A DNA stretch of 64,000 nt, from positions 86,366,716 through 86,430,715 of the forward strand of contig CM063498.1 of NCBI GenBank assembly GCA_032207245.1, read 5' to 3'. Position 1 is the stretch's first letter. Every line of letters starts with the position of its first letter. The DNA is from Pardosa pseudoannulata. Its lineage: Eukaryota; Arthropoda; Arachnida; Araneae; Lycosidae. The notes beneath the pieces were generated by a model. It did no database searches and had not been told where the DNA came from. It saw only the letters and a program-made list of their open reading frames with translations. This document shows, piece by piece, positions 36,172 to 48,301 of the stretch. Both the position numbers and the translations under genes were made by a program.

Positions 36172-36560
36172 TAATCAATAAATATTTTTTTCACTTATCA
36201 CTCCAGAAGTAGCACATATTTTTAATTGTCAGGGCTTGTTTGGCAATGTTAACTTTATGAAATCGTGTCCTGAGAAAATATCTCACTTACAACTCTAATA
36301 TTAGGCAAATGCTTAAAAAAATCCTTTATTTTCAGAATCTCATAATAAAAAAAATGCTGAATATGCCTTATATTTCAAATTTCACTGTGAGAAATGTTGT
36401 ACCTAAGAAGTGGTTAATTATATCACTAATCTTCTTGTGGGATAAAACTCAATGCAGTGGGTTCACTGTGGTTAAAAAAAATCATCATGTACAAAAATGC
36501 ATACACTTGCATGCAAAGTGCAAGAGTCCTCAGTTTGTCCTGGTAGAATTGATGAACAGG
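36165..36560 (+). repeat. Microsatellite-associated repeat, copy 1
   Basis: Directly after the (TA)n tract. It shares a diverged block with 54240-54600: agacaatatttttaattgcc-like (cacatatttttaattgtcag here), gcttg.t..gcaatgt and atcctttattttca. Both copies start at a dinucleotide tract. Confidence 0.5.
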
Positions 36561-37082
36561 GGGTTTAGATCAAGTGTAATAAAAGGCCACAGATAGTTGT
36601 TATTAATCCAGGCTTTGGTTTTGAGAACCATAAAAGGAAACCCATCTCAATGAATCACATCACTGGGTGGCTCCATCACATTTGGGTCACATTTATGTGA
36701 CTTCAAAAGTTAAAATTAAAAAATAACTTCTAAACTGGGAGAATTTTGAAGAACTTTTAGGACAATAATTTTTGCTATTTAGACATATATATGTATGTTA
36801 TATAGCAAAGAATGGAGATTACTCTTACCAGCTGGCTATGATCAACAAAAAGTGAAGATATTTGAGTATTTAATTACCTGAAATATGTACTCAGCTAACA
36901 AGAGTAATCTAACAATGAATAATATCATGTTACTGGTAGGGTAGCAGATATTTTAGAATTGAAAGTATTTTTTATCATGTATAAAATTACTGCAAATTGG
37001 GTGAATTTATAATAAACTCTTTAGATTTGTGTAACAAATATACATAAGTGTTTATAAACTTATTTTTTGTTATGAATGTATG

Positions 37083-39830
37083 CAGACATGCCAACTGCTC
37101 CGGTTTCAGCAGAGTTGCTCCGCAAAAATGATAAAAATTGCAAACTCCGCACACTCCTCAAATTGCTCTGCAAAATAACAAAAATTTTGTTTCGGGGGAA
37201 ATATTTCGTTAATTTTATCAAATCTCGTAATATCTGAAGAAATTCTGAAGAATTTCTTTTCATAATTCTTTTCTCCGCTATTTGCAGCTAATAAATATTG
37301 CTGAATAGGCCTAACCTACAGCGAAATGTACATATTCAGAAGGGGAAGATGGCGTCCTATTGCTTTTTCCCCACTATGGCACGTTGTTCATCCTGTAGTA
37401 CTGGCCTTGATGGTGACCTTGAACGAAGGTTGAGTGCACACATAGGCCACTAATGAGCCGAGCGCGAGAATGCAAGAATTCTAACTGCGCTGTAGCGGGA
37501 GATAACGATGACAATAGGGAAATACTGCGCAAGCTCGTTTCTTCTCTGATCTATGGTACTGTTGTTGCATCAGCATTTTAGACGCTCTTTCGCTGTTACG
37601 GTATTTTGTAATTTAGCAGGTGTGCTTTTTGATTATTGCTAAGTACTGATTAAGTGCAATGTCTAAACGGAAACATCAACAACAGTTTAAAGAAGAATAT
37701 CAAGAATTATGGCCAGTACTTAAACGGTCAAAAGTTTCCAATAGTCATGTGTATTGTTCTGTTTGCAACATTGATTTTAGCATCGCTCATGGAGGGAAAT
37801 ATGATTGCCGGCGCCACGTGGAGTGTTCTCGACATCTGGAAAAAACCAAAGTTTCCACGTCACATCTCAGCTTGAAATCAGTGTTTACAAAGACAAATGA
37901 TTTAAGTGTGATTAAAGCTGAAACTCTTTTTACTAGCTTCTTAGTGGAGCATAACTGTCCTCTATCCGCGGCGGATCATGCGGGTCCATTGTTTAAAAAA
38001 GATGTTTCCCGATTCTCAAATAGCCTCAAAATACGGATGTGGCCGAACGAAAACTACCGCAATTTTGAGAAGTTTTTCTGATTCGGTGGTAGAGGAAATT
38101 GTAGAAAATCTGAAGTCGTCAAAATTTACAGTCGCAATGGATGGGAGTAATTCGTCCGAGAATGAAAAATTATTTCCGATTCTTGTGACATACTTTGAAA
38201 CTACATTAGAAAAAAATGTGACAATGTTGATTTCACTCCCAAAGCTGAGTGGAGAAGGTACAGGTGAAAACATTTTCAAATTATTAGACACAGAATTTGA
38301 AAAATACGGGATCAGTTGGCAAAATTGTTTGTCCTTTTGCACTTATAATGCATCTGTCATGACGGGCCGTTTTAAAGGTATTATTAAATTCATTAAAGAA
38401 AAGAACCCAAAGGTGGTTTTGAATGGATGTGCATGCCACTTAATACACCTAGCTGCACAGCATTCTTCTAAAGAACTAGAATTTCCCTTTGATGAGTTTT
38501 TTGTAGATATTTTTTATCATTTGAAAAAAAGTTCTAAAAGAGTTGAATCTTTTAGATTGTGCCAAACTTTATGTGAAGTTGAACTTCATAAAATATTGAA
38601 ATATGGTAGTACTCGATGGCTGTCCATGGAAAGAGTTGTTAATAGAATTCTTGAGCAGTGGGAACCCTTAAAAATGTTTTTCTGCGAAAAAGAAGAATCA
38701 GAATCTGATGCAGTATTGCGTATTAGAAAACATTTCCAGAGTCCCACAACTCGTTTGTACCTCCATTTTTTGCAGAGTGCTTTGCCAATTTTTACTAAAG
38801 TTAATACATTCTTACAATCTGAAGCACCTCTTGTTCATAAATTACAGAGGCAGCTTATTTCACTATACACAGATTGTTTGTCTCGTTTTATTAAGCCTTC
38901 TGCTGTTCAAGAATCTAAAGACATTTTTCAAATCAATTTTTCTGACAGAAAATTGCAAAAGTTAGTGGATGACTTGGTTATTGGACACAAAACCAAGCAG
39001 TATTTGGCAAATTCATTCCTGTCAGATTCTGAAAAGAAAAATTTCTTTAAATGTGTTCATGCCTTTTATGAAAAAGCATGTGCATATATGCTTAAAAAAT
39101 TTCCTCTGAGAGATGAAATGTTGATGCATGCTGAAGTTGCAGATATCAGTATAAGAGCTCAGACTAAGTTTAGTTCTGTGAACTATTTCATTGAATGTTT
39201 CAATATCTTTACTGATAATGCATTGGATGAACTAGAAGCAGAGTTTAATCTTTACCAAATTGACAAATTTAGTGAGGAAATTCTAACCTGTGAGCGCTTA
39301 GATACAGCTTGGTTTAAAATCAGTTGTTTAAGAGATCACAATGCAGCAATAAAATACAAAATTTTACCAAAAATAATGCTAAATATATTGCTTTTTTCCA
39401 CACAGTAATGCTGCATGTGAAAGAGTTTTCAGTACTGTGCGGAAAAACCAAACTGAATTTAGGTCAAATTTGGGAAGAAAAACTCTAGAATCTCTGATGA
39501 TAGAGAAATGTAAATATTTTAATCAGGGTCAATGTTGTTATAAGAAGAATTTTTCTGAAAAAGAACTTGTTAAAGCTAAAAAATCTACTTATACAATGTT
39601 AAATGCATAAATTTTAATTTACCTTTAATAGTATGTTAATTTTTAATTATTTAATTTGCTCAGTTTTAATTTAGAAATTAATAAAATATATAATTAATAC
39701 ATAATTTGTTTGTATTATTTTAAAATTTGTTTTATGTATGTAAATTGTATACGCGTTTACTTTGTGGGTAGCATGTTAAATTTTAAAACCGCGCTGTTGC
39801 TCCTCACAGAGTTGACTGAATGTTGGCATG

Positions 39831-39834
<4 letters not shown>
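37083..39834 (+). mobile_element. hAT transposon, 2,752 bp, frameshifted
   Basis: The 13-bp perfect terminal inverted repeats are cagacatgccaac and gttggcatgtctg. It encloses a BED-finger hAT transposase. The 5' 570 bp before the coding region are GC-richer and probably carry its promoter. The right end abuts a (TA)n tract, so an 8-bp target duplication cannot be confirmed. A deletion derivative lies at 10785-11311. Confidence 0.92.
37659..39610 (+). pseudogene. hAT transposase with BED zinc finger, two frameshifts
   Basis: About 650 codons in three frame segments. Segment 1 (37659 to about 37998) starts MSKRKHQQQFKEEYQE and has a BED-type finger CSVCNIDFSIAHGGKY..RRH.E..RH. Segment 2 (about 37998 to 39397) carries the RNase H-like core: FTVAMDGSNSSE with a catalytic Asp, NGCACHLIHLAAQ and STRWLSMERVVN. 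Segment 3 (39398-39610) is the dimerisation domain, SNAACERVFSTVRKNQTEFR, ending at TAA. The breaks fall in an A6 run (37995-38000) and a T6 run (39392-39397), and each is consistent with one extra base. Apart from these, codons look well preserved, so the copy is recent or the breaks are sequence errors. Confidence 0.9.

Positions 39835-39879
<45 letters not shown>
39835..39879. repeat. (TA)n microsatellite
   Basis: TA tract immediately after the right end of the hAT element. Confidence 0.95.
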
Positions 39880-39884
<5 letters not shown>

Positions 39885-40163
39885 CAAAGGTGATTTTAAA
39901 GTTTTTCGAAATTCTTCTAATTCATATTCTATTTAATTTCCCCAGTCACCCAATTTAAAATCAAGGACATTATCTATCATTAAATCTGTCATTTCTTCCT
40001 TCCCCAATTGCTATGTGTTGCCCTTCCTTACACTTTCTGAACTATCTGTCTTTCTCCGAGGAAAAACTTAAGATCTTTGCAATCTTTATGCTGTTGTTTG
40101 ATTGTTATTACAGGACACTAAAGAGCCACTTAGTTATGTATCTCATGTGAAATTATTCACATA

Positions 40164-41113
40164 CCATATATTTCTGAATATAAGCTGATTCGTATATAAG
40201 CTGAGGGTACAATTTTGCATAAAAAATTTACCCAAAGTTTAAAATCCATATATAAGCCGAAGTGGAAAAAAAATGATTTCTAGGTTGTTTAAATATGTCG
40301 CTAGGTAGCCAAGACTATCACCAATTAGGTAAAGTGGGGGAAATATTTTCCAATCAAGTTGCTTTAAATTAAAACTGTAGACCAACATTTCACAAACCAT
40401 TTTCACTACATCCATTTACTGTGGAGGTAGAGGATTGGTTGCACCTCGAGATAAATTCAAGGACATATCTTAGCATGTTTTGAAAGTAATGAGGAAAAAC
40501 AACTTACATTTTAAATTTTAATTAACTTCATGTATTTTAGTTAATTTCACAATTTACACTAACTTACAGCCATAGAGCATGGTTTGATATTGTGGAGCTA
40601 GACTATGCGACCACTGGTACTTTTACTTAGATGTTAACGACAAGCTTCAATTCCTGCAATCCTATATAAAGATACCTTTTTCTTAAATTCAAGCAGTATA
40701 AGCTAAAAAAAAAAAATGTTATGTTTGGCAATTCATTGATTGCTTCTGGGTTACGTAGAATTGTGTTTATTAGAAGATTAGCTGATTCACTACCGATATA
40801 GTAGTGCCATTTTGAAGCTATTATAACATAGATAAAAGTCATTTTAAATTTTCTTTTTCAAATTTTATGTTTTCTTATTTCAAAATTTTTAAAGCTTCAT
40901 TTACTTTTTGCTGTTATGTATTTTCTTTACTGTTTTTTTAACAGTTTCCTTAATTTTTGCCGATTTAGCAACTTTTTGTCACCACTGGCAAAAAACATCA
41001 CCAAAAGCACATGTATTGCATCTGTTCCATGGACCCGTATATAAGCTGCCCCCCCCCCACATGAGGTCTTTAAAAAGCCCAAAAAATTCTCGACTTATTC
41101 ACGAAAATATACG
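40164..41113 (+). mobile_element. Repeat with pogo-like TIRs, copy B
   Basis: The left end ccatatatttctgaatataa and the reverse-complemented right end cgtatattttcgtgaataag are loosely matching inverted repeats. Both run into AAG[CT][CT]GA, a style seen in pogo/Tigger-type elements. The interior matches 15890-16600 in inverted orientation. No transposase frame survives; the ORF at 40908-41117 is in the right flank of the element and not conserved. Confidence 0.6.
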
Positions 41114-41364
41114 ATAATTCTCTTGAGGATAGCATTTTCATAAATTATCAGATGCATGTTTGATTTTTGTCTGTGTAAGATGTGTCTGGGAAAATTCTTC
41201 ACTTTAAGAGGAAAATAAATGATTTTTGAAGTATATGCCTGGGTTCAGTGTTCCAACAAGTTGCTTTCCATAGCTTGACTGTAGTAAAGTTGTATTGCCA
41301 AGTAAATATGGGCTATATCTCCCATGTGATTGGTGAAAAGAATAATTTTTACCAGCTACATATA

Positions 41365-41803
41365 TGTGACGACTGTAGCTGTCACATTATGAACACCAAC
41401 GGAATATAGTCTGCTATGAAACAGGCGGAGAGTGGCATGTAGAGGCACCAACAGCAAAAACAGCTTCGACTAACTTTGTTTATTCCTGTTTCACAGGATT
41501 ACAATGAAAACACACATCGAAGAACAACAACCAGAATAATGAACATCAACAAAAAGCCCTTTGAACCTTGATGCTCACCTATTTAAAAACATTTCAAAAC
41601 CAGAATCGACATCATGATTGACTTCAAGAGACAGCCAATCATGCCACATAGAAAGTTCTTGCGAATTCTAAAAACCCATCCCACTGACAGAGTGCTGTGT
41701 GCAAATCCCAAAACCATAAAAATGCCTCCATTTTAAAAGAATTGACATATAGAATTTTGAAACCAAAACCGAAATATTTTAAGCAACGTGCCCCATTATT
41801 ACA
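41365..41803. mobile_element. Probable solo LTR inside a (TA)n tract
   Basis: 439-bp GC-richer block that begins tgtgacgactgtag and ends ccccattattaca, so it has TG...CA ends. It interrupts a TA repeat (catata before, aatatatata after), consistent with a short duplication such as ATATA. No internal region or second LTR is present. Ty3-type LTRs often start TGTGACG; that assignment is inference. Confidence 0.45.
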
Positions 41804-41825
41804 AATATATATATATATATATATA

Positions 41826-41960
41826 TATTTACTAAACTAAACTAAGCTAAACTCCCTTGCACTACAGCCCAACTAGAAGGGCCATGACCTATGATACCTA
41901 TCTCTGTTTTCGAAATAAATGGTCCTGGGGGAGAAAAGCATATGTCAGGGTTAGGTGAAT
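41826..41960 (-). mobile_element. SINE-like repeat with (TTTAG)n tail
   Basis: On the minus strand a body with catggcccttctagttgggc and tgtagtgcaaggg ends in four imperfect tttag units. The short pentamer tail and the GC content suggest a third SINE family. I do not see a clear tRNA-like head. Confidence 0.4.
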
Positions 41961-42331
41961 GTATATATATGTATTACAGAATTTATCAAGATAAATGATT
42001 AATTCAGGGTATAAGTTAGACTATACTTAAAAGAATCTATTAAGATTATATCCTGAACATATTCTGAAATTTCTGTCTTTAAAATTTGCATATTGGGATG
42101 AATAAATTTTATTAATAACAGTTAATTATTAAAAAAAAATTATCTATCATTCTAGACATTTTGTGACAGTTTGACACGACTATTGTTCTATTGAGTAAAT
42201 ATTTTATATCATTTTTCAATTAAGAGTGAATGATGAGTTTTGGTATGTGTTGCAAAAGCTTAAGTGATTGTGATTTATATATATATTATTTTATATTTTG
42301 TAATTTATACATTTTTATCCTTTTTATTTAG

Positions 42332-42457
42332 ATTGTCCGACATGATCGTACAATGGAGCAAATTGTGTTTCCTGTTCCTCAAATCTGTGAATTTTTGACC
42401 AGGGAATCCAAAATGAAAGTTTATTACAAAGCAGAAAGAGATGAACAAGGGAGCAAA
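42332..42457 (+). CDS. Itpr: Itpr exon: [18 protein letters not shown]
   Basis: 126-nt exon (42 codons, phase 0-0), acceptor tttatttag, donor gttagt. It encodes [20 protein letters not shown] then [20 protein letters not shown]. This is the conserved cytosolic linker leading into the channel domain. It follows the 6.4-kb intron that holds the hAT element and the solo LTR candidate. Confidence 0.98.
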
Positions 42458-43475
42458 GTTAGTAAAAACTTTTGAAATGATTGACTAGGTTTTTGTTCAG
42501 AGTGAAGCTATTTTTAACAGTTTGAAGCAATATTGTCATAAATTTTGCAATTTAAGATTTTACTCATTTTAAGCCATGAATCTAGCTTTATTTCTAAAGT
42601 ATTGTAATACCTAAGCATGCAATAAAAAACCTCACTTTCTTGATTAAAGAATTATAAATTATTTTTTGAGCTCATTACTAAAATTTTGAATTTTTGCTTT
42701 AAAATGTGCAAAATATTATATTTGTGTGTGTGTGTGTAAATTAGTTTGCATGCAGGGCAAAGTCATATATTCTATTACATTTTGTGACATTATTTAATAG
42801 TTTTATCTTAACATTTTTGTGACTGGCAAAAGTTTTTTACATTTTTCATAATAAATGTTGGCAAAAATAAAGATAATCTAAAACTGGTTGCCATAAATTT
42901 ATATGAGTTAAGCAAAGATAAAAATTTAATGGTAACAATTTCAAATATGAGAATATTTAAATATCAATATACAATCTTATTTCCTTGAAATTGTATAAAT
43001 TATAGTTCTCCCTACTATTTTTATTTTCTTATGATAACATGTGATAATGTTGCCACATACAAAAACAAGTTTTTCAGGCTTTGAATTCACATGAGTAGGA
43101 ACCAGGAATAGAATTTGAAATTATGGAATTCCCATTAGGAGCAACGAGGAATAGAACTTGAAATAATGCTAATTTACATCAGCAGTTACAAATGTTTTAA
43201 TTGCACAAAAGAGTGAATAATTTTTGTAACAATTTTTCTTGTGCATCATTAAACTTTTTTAATTGGATTAATTTTATGTAACCATTTATATAAATCTTGC
43301 ATAAATATATTAGAGTAATATTAATGGAGGAATTAAAATGTATGTAGTAAATAAATTGTAAAAAGTTTTTTAAGAAAACACTAATCTAAAATTTCTTTAC
43401 ACTAAATCTAGTTGTACTTAAAAATAGTTTTATATATAGGTCATATAGATTATATTAATCAATTATTCTTATTAG
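42458..43475 (+). other. Itpr intron, 1.0 kb
   Basis: AT-rich, with a short (gt)n run at 42724-42737. Two similar segments, aggaaccaggaatagaattt-like, occur around 43097 and 43143, a local imperfect duplication. Nothing else. Confidence 0.5.
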
Positions 43476-43542
43476 GTGTCAGACTTCTTTGAAAGAACAG
43501 ATGATTTATTTAATGAAATGAAGTGGCAAAAGAAATTAAGAG
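43476..43542 (+). CDS. Itpr: Itpr exon: pre-S1 linker
   Basis: 67-nt exon, acceptor ttattag, donor gtgggt, phase 0 in and phase 1 out. It encodes VSDFFERTDDLFNEMKWQKK and LR, matching the [21 protein letters not shown] motif before S1. Confidence 0.96.
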
Positions 43543-43655
43543 GTGGGTTACCATTTTATCTGTTTTATATTCTTCATGTATTCATTATAAGGAATCAAAT
43601 TAAACATTTGTTATTGATTTTACATATGTTTAATAGTCTAAAATGTTTTTTCTAG

Positions 43656-43775
43656 GTCAACCATTACTTTATTGGGTTAGCAGACACATGTCAATGTGGA
43701 GTACAATTGCCTTCAATTTAGCTGTTCTAGTCAACATAATAGTTGCTATTTTTTATCCATTTCCTGATTTTACAG
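43656..43775 (+). CDS. Itpr: Itpr exon: transmembrane S1
   Basis: 120-nt exon, acceptor tttttctag, donor gttagt, phase 1 in and out. It encodes [14 protein letters not shown] then the hydrophobic segment [20 protein letters not shown]. This is the first transmembrane helix of the channel domain. Confidence 0.96.
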
Positions 43776-44213
43776 GTTAGTTAACAATTTATGTGGCTCT
43801 ATTCAGTACAGTTTTTTCTTTTTAATTGTAAGTTTAAAAAAAAATATGTTTACAAGTTATAAAGTCTAAAATTCTCTTTAAAAATTCTCTGTACTGTATG
43901 AAAATATATATTAACAACAAATAGTTGAGATATGCTTGGCACTTGGTGATACTTTAATTCTTTAAAAATGAATCAAAATTATTGCAGCAGTGTATTAATA
44001 TTAAAAATCATGTGAAATATACCTTAATTTTTTAAAATTTTTTTCAGATTTTTTTTAAATAAGTGAAAAATTTTTAAGCTTTTTGTTTTTAGCATTTTAT
44101 GCTATTATTTTTCTGTTAATAGTTTTATATCACACTCACTATGTTAAAGAAATTCAAATATTTATTGTGACATTTTGTGTTGGAAGTACATTTCTAATAT
44201 TTTTCTCACATAG

Positions 44214-44389
44214 GTCATATTGATCCTCGCTTATCTGGTTTAATATGGAGTATAATGTTTGCTTCATTAGCTGCTGTTATAACTGTTCCTGGTACCACTG
44301 TAATACGTGTTTATGCTTTCTCTACCATTTTGAGAATGATATATTCTTTAGGGCTTCAGCCAACTCTTTGGATGTTGGGGACAGTTAAC
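44214..44389 (+). CDS. Itpr: Itpr exon: transmembrane S2-S3
   Basis: 176-nt exon, acceptor ctcacatag, donor gtaagt, phase 1 in and phase 0 out. It encodes LSGLIWSIMFASLAAVITVP (S2) and FSTILRMIYSLGLQPTLWML. The IYSLGLQPTL motif matches IFSVGLQPTL of vertebrate receptors. Confidence 0.96.
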
Positions 44390-44644
44390 GTAAGTTTCTA
44401 TAGAAATTTCTTATATTTCCCTTTATTTTAAACCTTCAGTTTTTAAAACTTTCAGTACATAGAAAAAAATATTAAAAAAATTAAAAGAAGTAAATTTATT
44501 CATATCAACTTTAAAACAAGATAATGTAATCCAGTTTGTAAATTTTGTATGTAATTAACTACATTGAATATATTGAATACTTATTCAAACAAAGTGTGTG
44601 ATCTTCATTCTTAGCATCTATTAATCTTTTGTTTTTAATTTTAG

Positions 44645-44809
44645 GTTGTTATTACTGCTGTTCATCTAGTTAGTATAATGGGTAATCATGGAACATTTAC
44701 AAAAAGCTTTCGGCAAATACTTATAGATTTTGAGCTGTTGTATCATATGGTATATTTAATATTTTGTATCTTGGGGCTGTGTGCTCATCCATTTTTTTAC
44801 AGTGTGTTG
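44645..44809 (+). CDS. Itpr: Itpr exon: S3-S4 region
   Basis: 165-nt exon (55 codons, phase 0-0), acceptor aattttag, donor gtaagt. It encodes VVITAVHLVSIMGNHGTFTK, DFELLYHMVYLIFCILGLCA and HPFFYSVL. G.HGTFT and the ELLYH.LYL helix are conserved. Confidence 0.96.
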
Positions 44810-45567
44810 GTAAGTATATTTCCTTTTTAGTTTTTTTTCTTAAAAAAAATCTTTTAATCTACACTCAGAGATAAAGTGACAATAGATCAGTTAATTTAAG
44901 TTATAGTTTATGAATTAAAAATATCATGTTTTAATATGAAACATTTTAAAACGTACACTCAACACTGTAAAAATTTTAGCTTTGTGAAATATCATAACAT
45001 TGTTATTGTACAAGCATAAATTAATTTTTTTACATGAAATTTGTATATATTTCATTGGACACCCATCAAATATCCAGAATGTCATTTGGATATTGTCAAA
45101 TAAAATTTCTAGTATATGCTGTTAGGGTAGCTAATAATATATTTTATAATGACATATGCTTAACTTGAATGTTCCTAGCTCATTAGAATGATTACAATAT
45201 ATATTTTTCTTAAAAATGGGGATATATTTTAAATATAAATTGTGTGATGAAATCATAGAAGTATTATCAGTATAAATATATGCATAAATCAGTACACTAA
45301 AAAATAAAATAAAATAAAAATGAAGAGTGTCATTTTATACAAAACATGTCAAATACCATTAATTTAGTTATCTGGAAATTCAAGAAAATTTTAGTTTTCC
45401 TGCAAAGCCTGCCCAGTAAAAATATTATGCAAAATAGGGTTTTTATTATTAAAATCAAACTTTAATCAAAAATATTTTTAATTTATATGGAAATATCATT
45501 AACAATGCAGTTTAATTTTTTTTTAAATCTTAAATGTGTCTTATATTGTAGCTATTTTTTTTCTCAG
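44810..45567 (+). other. Itpr intron, 0.8 kb
   Basis: AT-rich, no feature seen besides the acceptor side of the S5 exon. Confidence 0.5.
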
Positions 45568-45760
45568 CTCTTAGATGTAGTGTATCAAGAAGAAACATTG
45601 AAGAATGTCATTAAATCTGTCACTAGAAATGGACGCTCCATTATTTTAACTGCAGTTCTAGCTCTCATCTTAGTATATCTCTTTTCCATCATTGGTTACC
45701 TGTTCTTCCGAGAAGATTTCTTAATGGAAGTGGATAGCAGAGCCATGAATAGTTTATCAG
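45568..45760 (+). CDS. Itpr: Itpr exon: S4-S5 linker and S5, GC donor
   Basis: 193-nt exon, acceptor tttctcag, phase 0 in and phase 1 out. It encodes [51 protein letters not shown] and [12 protein letters not shown]. The first acceptor AG at 45550-45551 would add residues not found in the family. The donor is tcag|gcatgt, a GC donor: only this position gives the phase 1 needed by the next exon, and reading on hits a stop within five codons. Confidence 0.93.
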
Positions 45761-46837
45761 GCATGTTTTTTTAGTTACTACCTTTTAAAAAACTCCTCTA
45801 TAGATTTCCAGTTTATGATCTATTATTAGTTGTTTGAAGTTTTATTTGATTTTTCTGTGTTGGGTGACCAGAAAGTAGGGGTACTATTAAATATATTTTT
45901 CTTTTAACAGTTTAAAAAATATTAAATAAATTATAAATAAATTTAATTCATCTGATAGTGTTTAAAATGTGTTTTATGATAACATAAATTTTGTTGCTTT
46001 CACTAGATTTACATAAATTTTGCCATTTTTATCCATGCCAGTCTTATTTGTCTAGTAAGAGTAATAATATTGCCACATTTCAAATTGAAACTGCTGAGCA
46101 GTATGGCACAATGATTATAGTCGCAGGCTATGAACTGGAAAGTCTTCAGTTTGATGATAAATATACATGATTAAGAAATTGATTTTTGTCATTTTATGTT
46201 TGCTTTTTTAAATAGTCGAGAAGACTCTTAAACATACATAATTTCTATAATATTTTAATATTTCTAGAATGTACTGTAACTCTTTAAAAGTTTGTGTAAA
46301 AACTGCAAGCAGCAGTTCATCAACTGTGAGCCTTAGAGCTAGGTGGCTTCCTGCTTAATAAACATTATTACTTGTTTATCAAGGACTCTTTATTGTGTGC
46401 AGTCGGCACTTCAAATCTAAATGACAATATGATATGTTGCAAAATTAAAAGTATATAACATTTTTTTAATGTTGCAGGCTTAATATTCTTATAGGTACCT
46501 TCAGTTCTCTTTAAATAATCTTGCAGGGAGATACTTTTTGTTAGCTAAGTGCAAAGATAAATCATTAAATATTTCCAAGCTTAGCAAATTTATAGGTCAT
46601 AATTTGTCTGAAAATAAAATAGTCCACAAAAGTGTTTTAAAAATAGTATGTGATGTTGCTAGTTATGTAAATCCAAACCAAAAGCATTGTGCAAAGTGCT
46701 TAGTAATACACATTTGTTCTCAGAATAAAATGCTTGTTGCTGTAGAAGTTTTATACAAATGCATATAGTATATGCACTTATATAATTTGCATAAAATACA
46801 TTTAAGCAAGAGTCTTAAATTTTAATTTCTTTTCTAG
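45761..46837 (+). other. Itpr GC-AG intron, 1.1 kb
   Basis: It starts with GC (tcag|gcatgt) and ends with a normal AG. Around 46090-46160 a tRNA-like stretch (gagcagtatggcacaatgat) may be a decayed SINE head. An open frame at 46526-46768 preceded by cttgcag has no family match. Confidence 0.75.
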
Positions 46838-46993
46838 GTGCTATTACTGCTGAGGATAATTCTCACTCTGTATCACCCCAGCCTTTCCAAGTGCCAATGT
46901 CTCAAGAAAACTACTGTTCTGCCACAGACCCAAATTGTACTGCAAGAAGTGAAAATATTTATGTTCCTCAGAATGATTCAGAAACAGGCAATG
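46838..46993 (+). CDS. Itpr: Itpr exon: S5-pore luminal loop
   Basis: 156-nt exon, acceptor tttctag, donor gtaatt, phase 1 in and out. It encodes AITAEDNSHSVSPQPFQVPM, SQENYCSATDPNCTARSENI and VPQNDSETGN. No strong homology is expected, because this ER-luminal loop is the least conserved part of the channel. The two Cys, the Asn-Cys-Thr sequon and the frame continuity on both sides support it. Confidence 0.8.
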
Positions 46994-47220
46994 GTAATTA
47001 ACCTCTTTGAAGTGTTGTTTATACTTGCCATCTTGTGAGTTATAGCCATGCATTGTTCAGGTTTTAATGATACTGGAACAGATGTATTATAGATGCCAGT
47101 CCCGTCCACCATGTTTTTTATTTTATTTTTTTTTCAACAATAGAAAAACGCATGTTTTGAAAAATCTCCAAGTAGAAAAACATGGTGGCAGTACACGTTT
47201 TTTAAAAGATTACAAAAAGG

Positions 47221-47261
<41 letters not shown>
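47221..47261. repeat. A41 homopolymer
   Basis: Run of 41 A. It is flanked by ccaccatg and catggtgg motifs in inverted orientation (47106-47113, 47190-47197 and 47262-47271). ORFs across it (Lys-rich or Phe-rich) are artefacts. Confidence 0.9.
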
Positions 47262-47263
<2 letters not shown>

Positions 47264-48301
47264 ATGGTGGTGGTCACATGGCATATTTGAAACACAACAT
47301 TAACAAAACTAAATTTTAAAAGAAAAGAAAAAATTAACAATTTAAAGCATTATTGAAATAAAATTAGCATAATAATTATCATTTTTTACATTATTTAAAA
47401 AATAAATAACAGATTACTAATATTTATGATATATCAACAGAATAAACACAATATATAGCATTTAAATAAGCACTAATATTATAAAAAATCTAACATGTGA
47501 AGGGGTTTCCCCCCCCCTCAACATCCCCTTGTAATAAAAGAAATGTAAAATAAATTTAATAACATATGAAAATTGGAAGGGTAACACCACAAACATTATT
47601 CAACACTCTTACCTCCCTTAAAAAACTTTGAAATAATTCTTTTTTACTCCCTCCCCCCCCCCAAAAAAAAAAAGATTTGGAATAACATTGTTCTCTCACA
47701 CTTGGAGTTTAGAATGAAATGCAAAACCCACCTCCCACCTAAGAATAATCTGATATTTTTTAACAATTTCAAAAATAGTAAGAACCGAAATAACTACACC
47801 CACCATAGCTAAATTACTAAATCCCAGAAAATGACAAGACAAAAAAAAAATCTGACCTAGGTGACTGTAAACCAAAAGAACAGCTAAGATGCAAATTTCT
47901 GGAATAGTACTGGTACTGACGTCAGAAAGCACGTGTACCAATGGGGTGCAAGAACACATTAGGGCTGCCATACCCCACCACCAAATTTAAGGCAAACACA
48001 CCAACCCAATCATCACCCCATAAAGTCACCAAAAATCGCCAAATTTGGTGACAAAAAAACATGGCGTCTATAATGCATCTGTACCATGATACTATCAGGT
48101 TCATGTAAGAACTCTCCTGTGAAAGGTAAAAAATGCTAGTGAAATGTGTCAGTATGTACAAAAATTTTATATAAACTTAACTTTCAATTCACTTATGGAG
48201 TATAAAATAAAAATCAAACATTGATATGTAGAGCAAATTTATCTTTTCTGAAAAATTTTTAGATTACATTTTACTTAACAATTTTTACAAACATTTATTT
48301 A

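Noticed and set aside
35956..36194. ORFs on both strands of Ile/Tyr repeats
   Set aside because: They are translations of a (TA)n microsatellite.
46526..46768. 81-codon open frame after a cttgcag acceptor-like site
   Set aside because: No similarity to the IP3R luminal loop, no good donor, and inclusion would end translation.
47067..47340. Lys-rich and Phe-rich ORFs
   Set aside because: Produced by the A41 tract.
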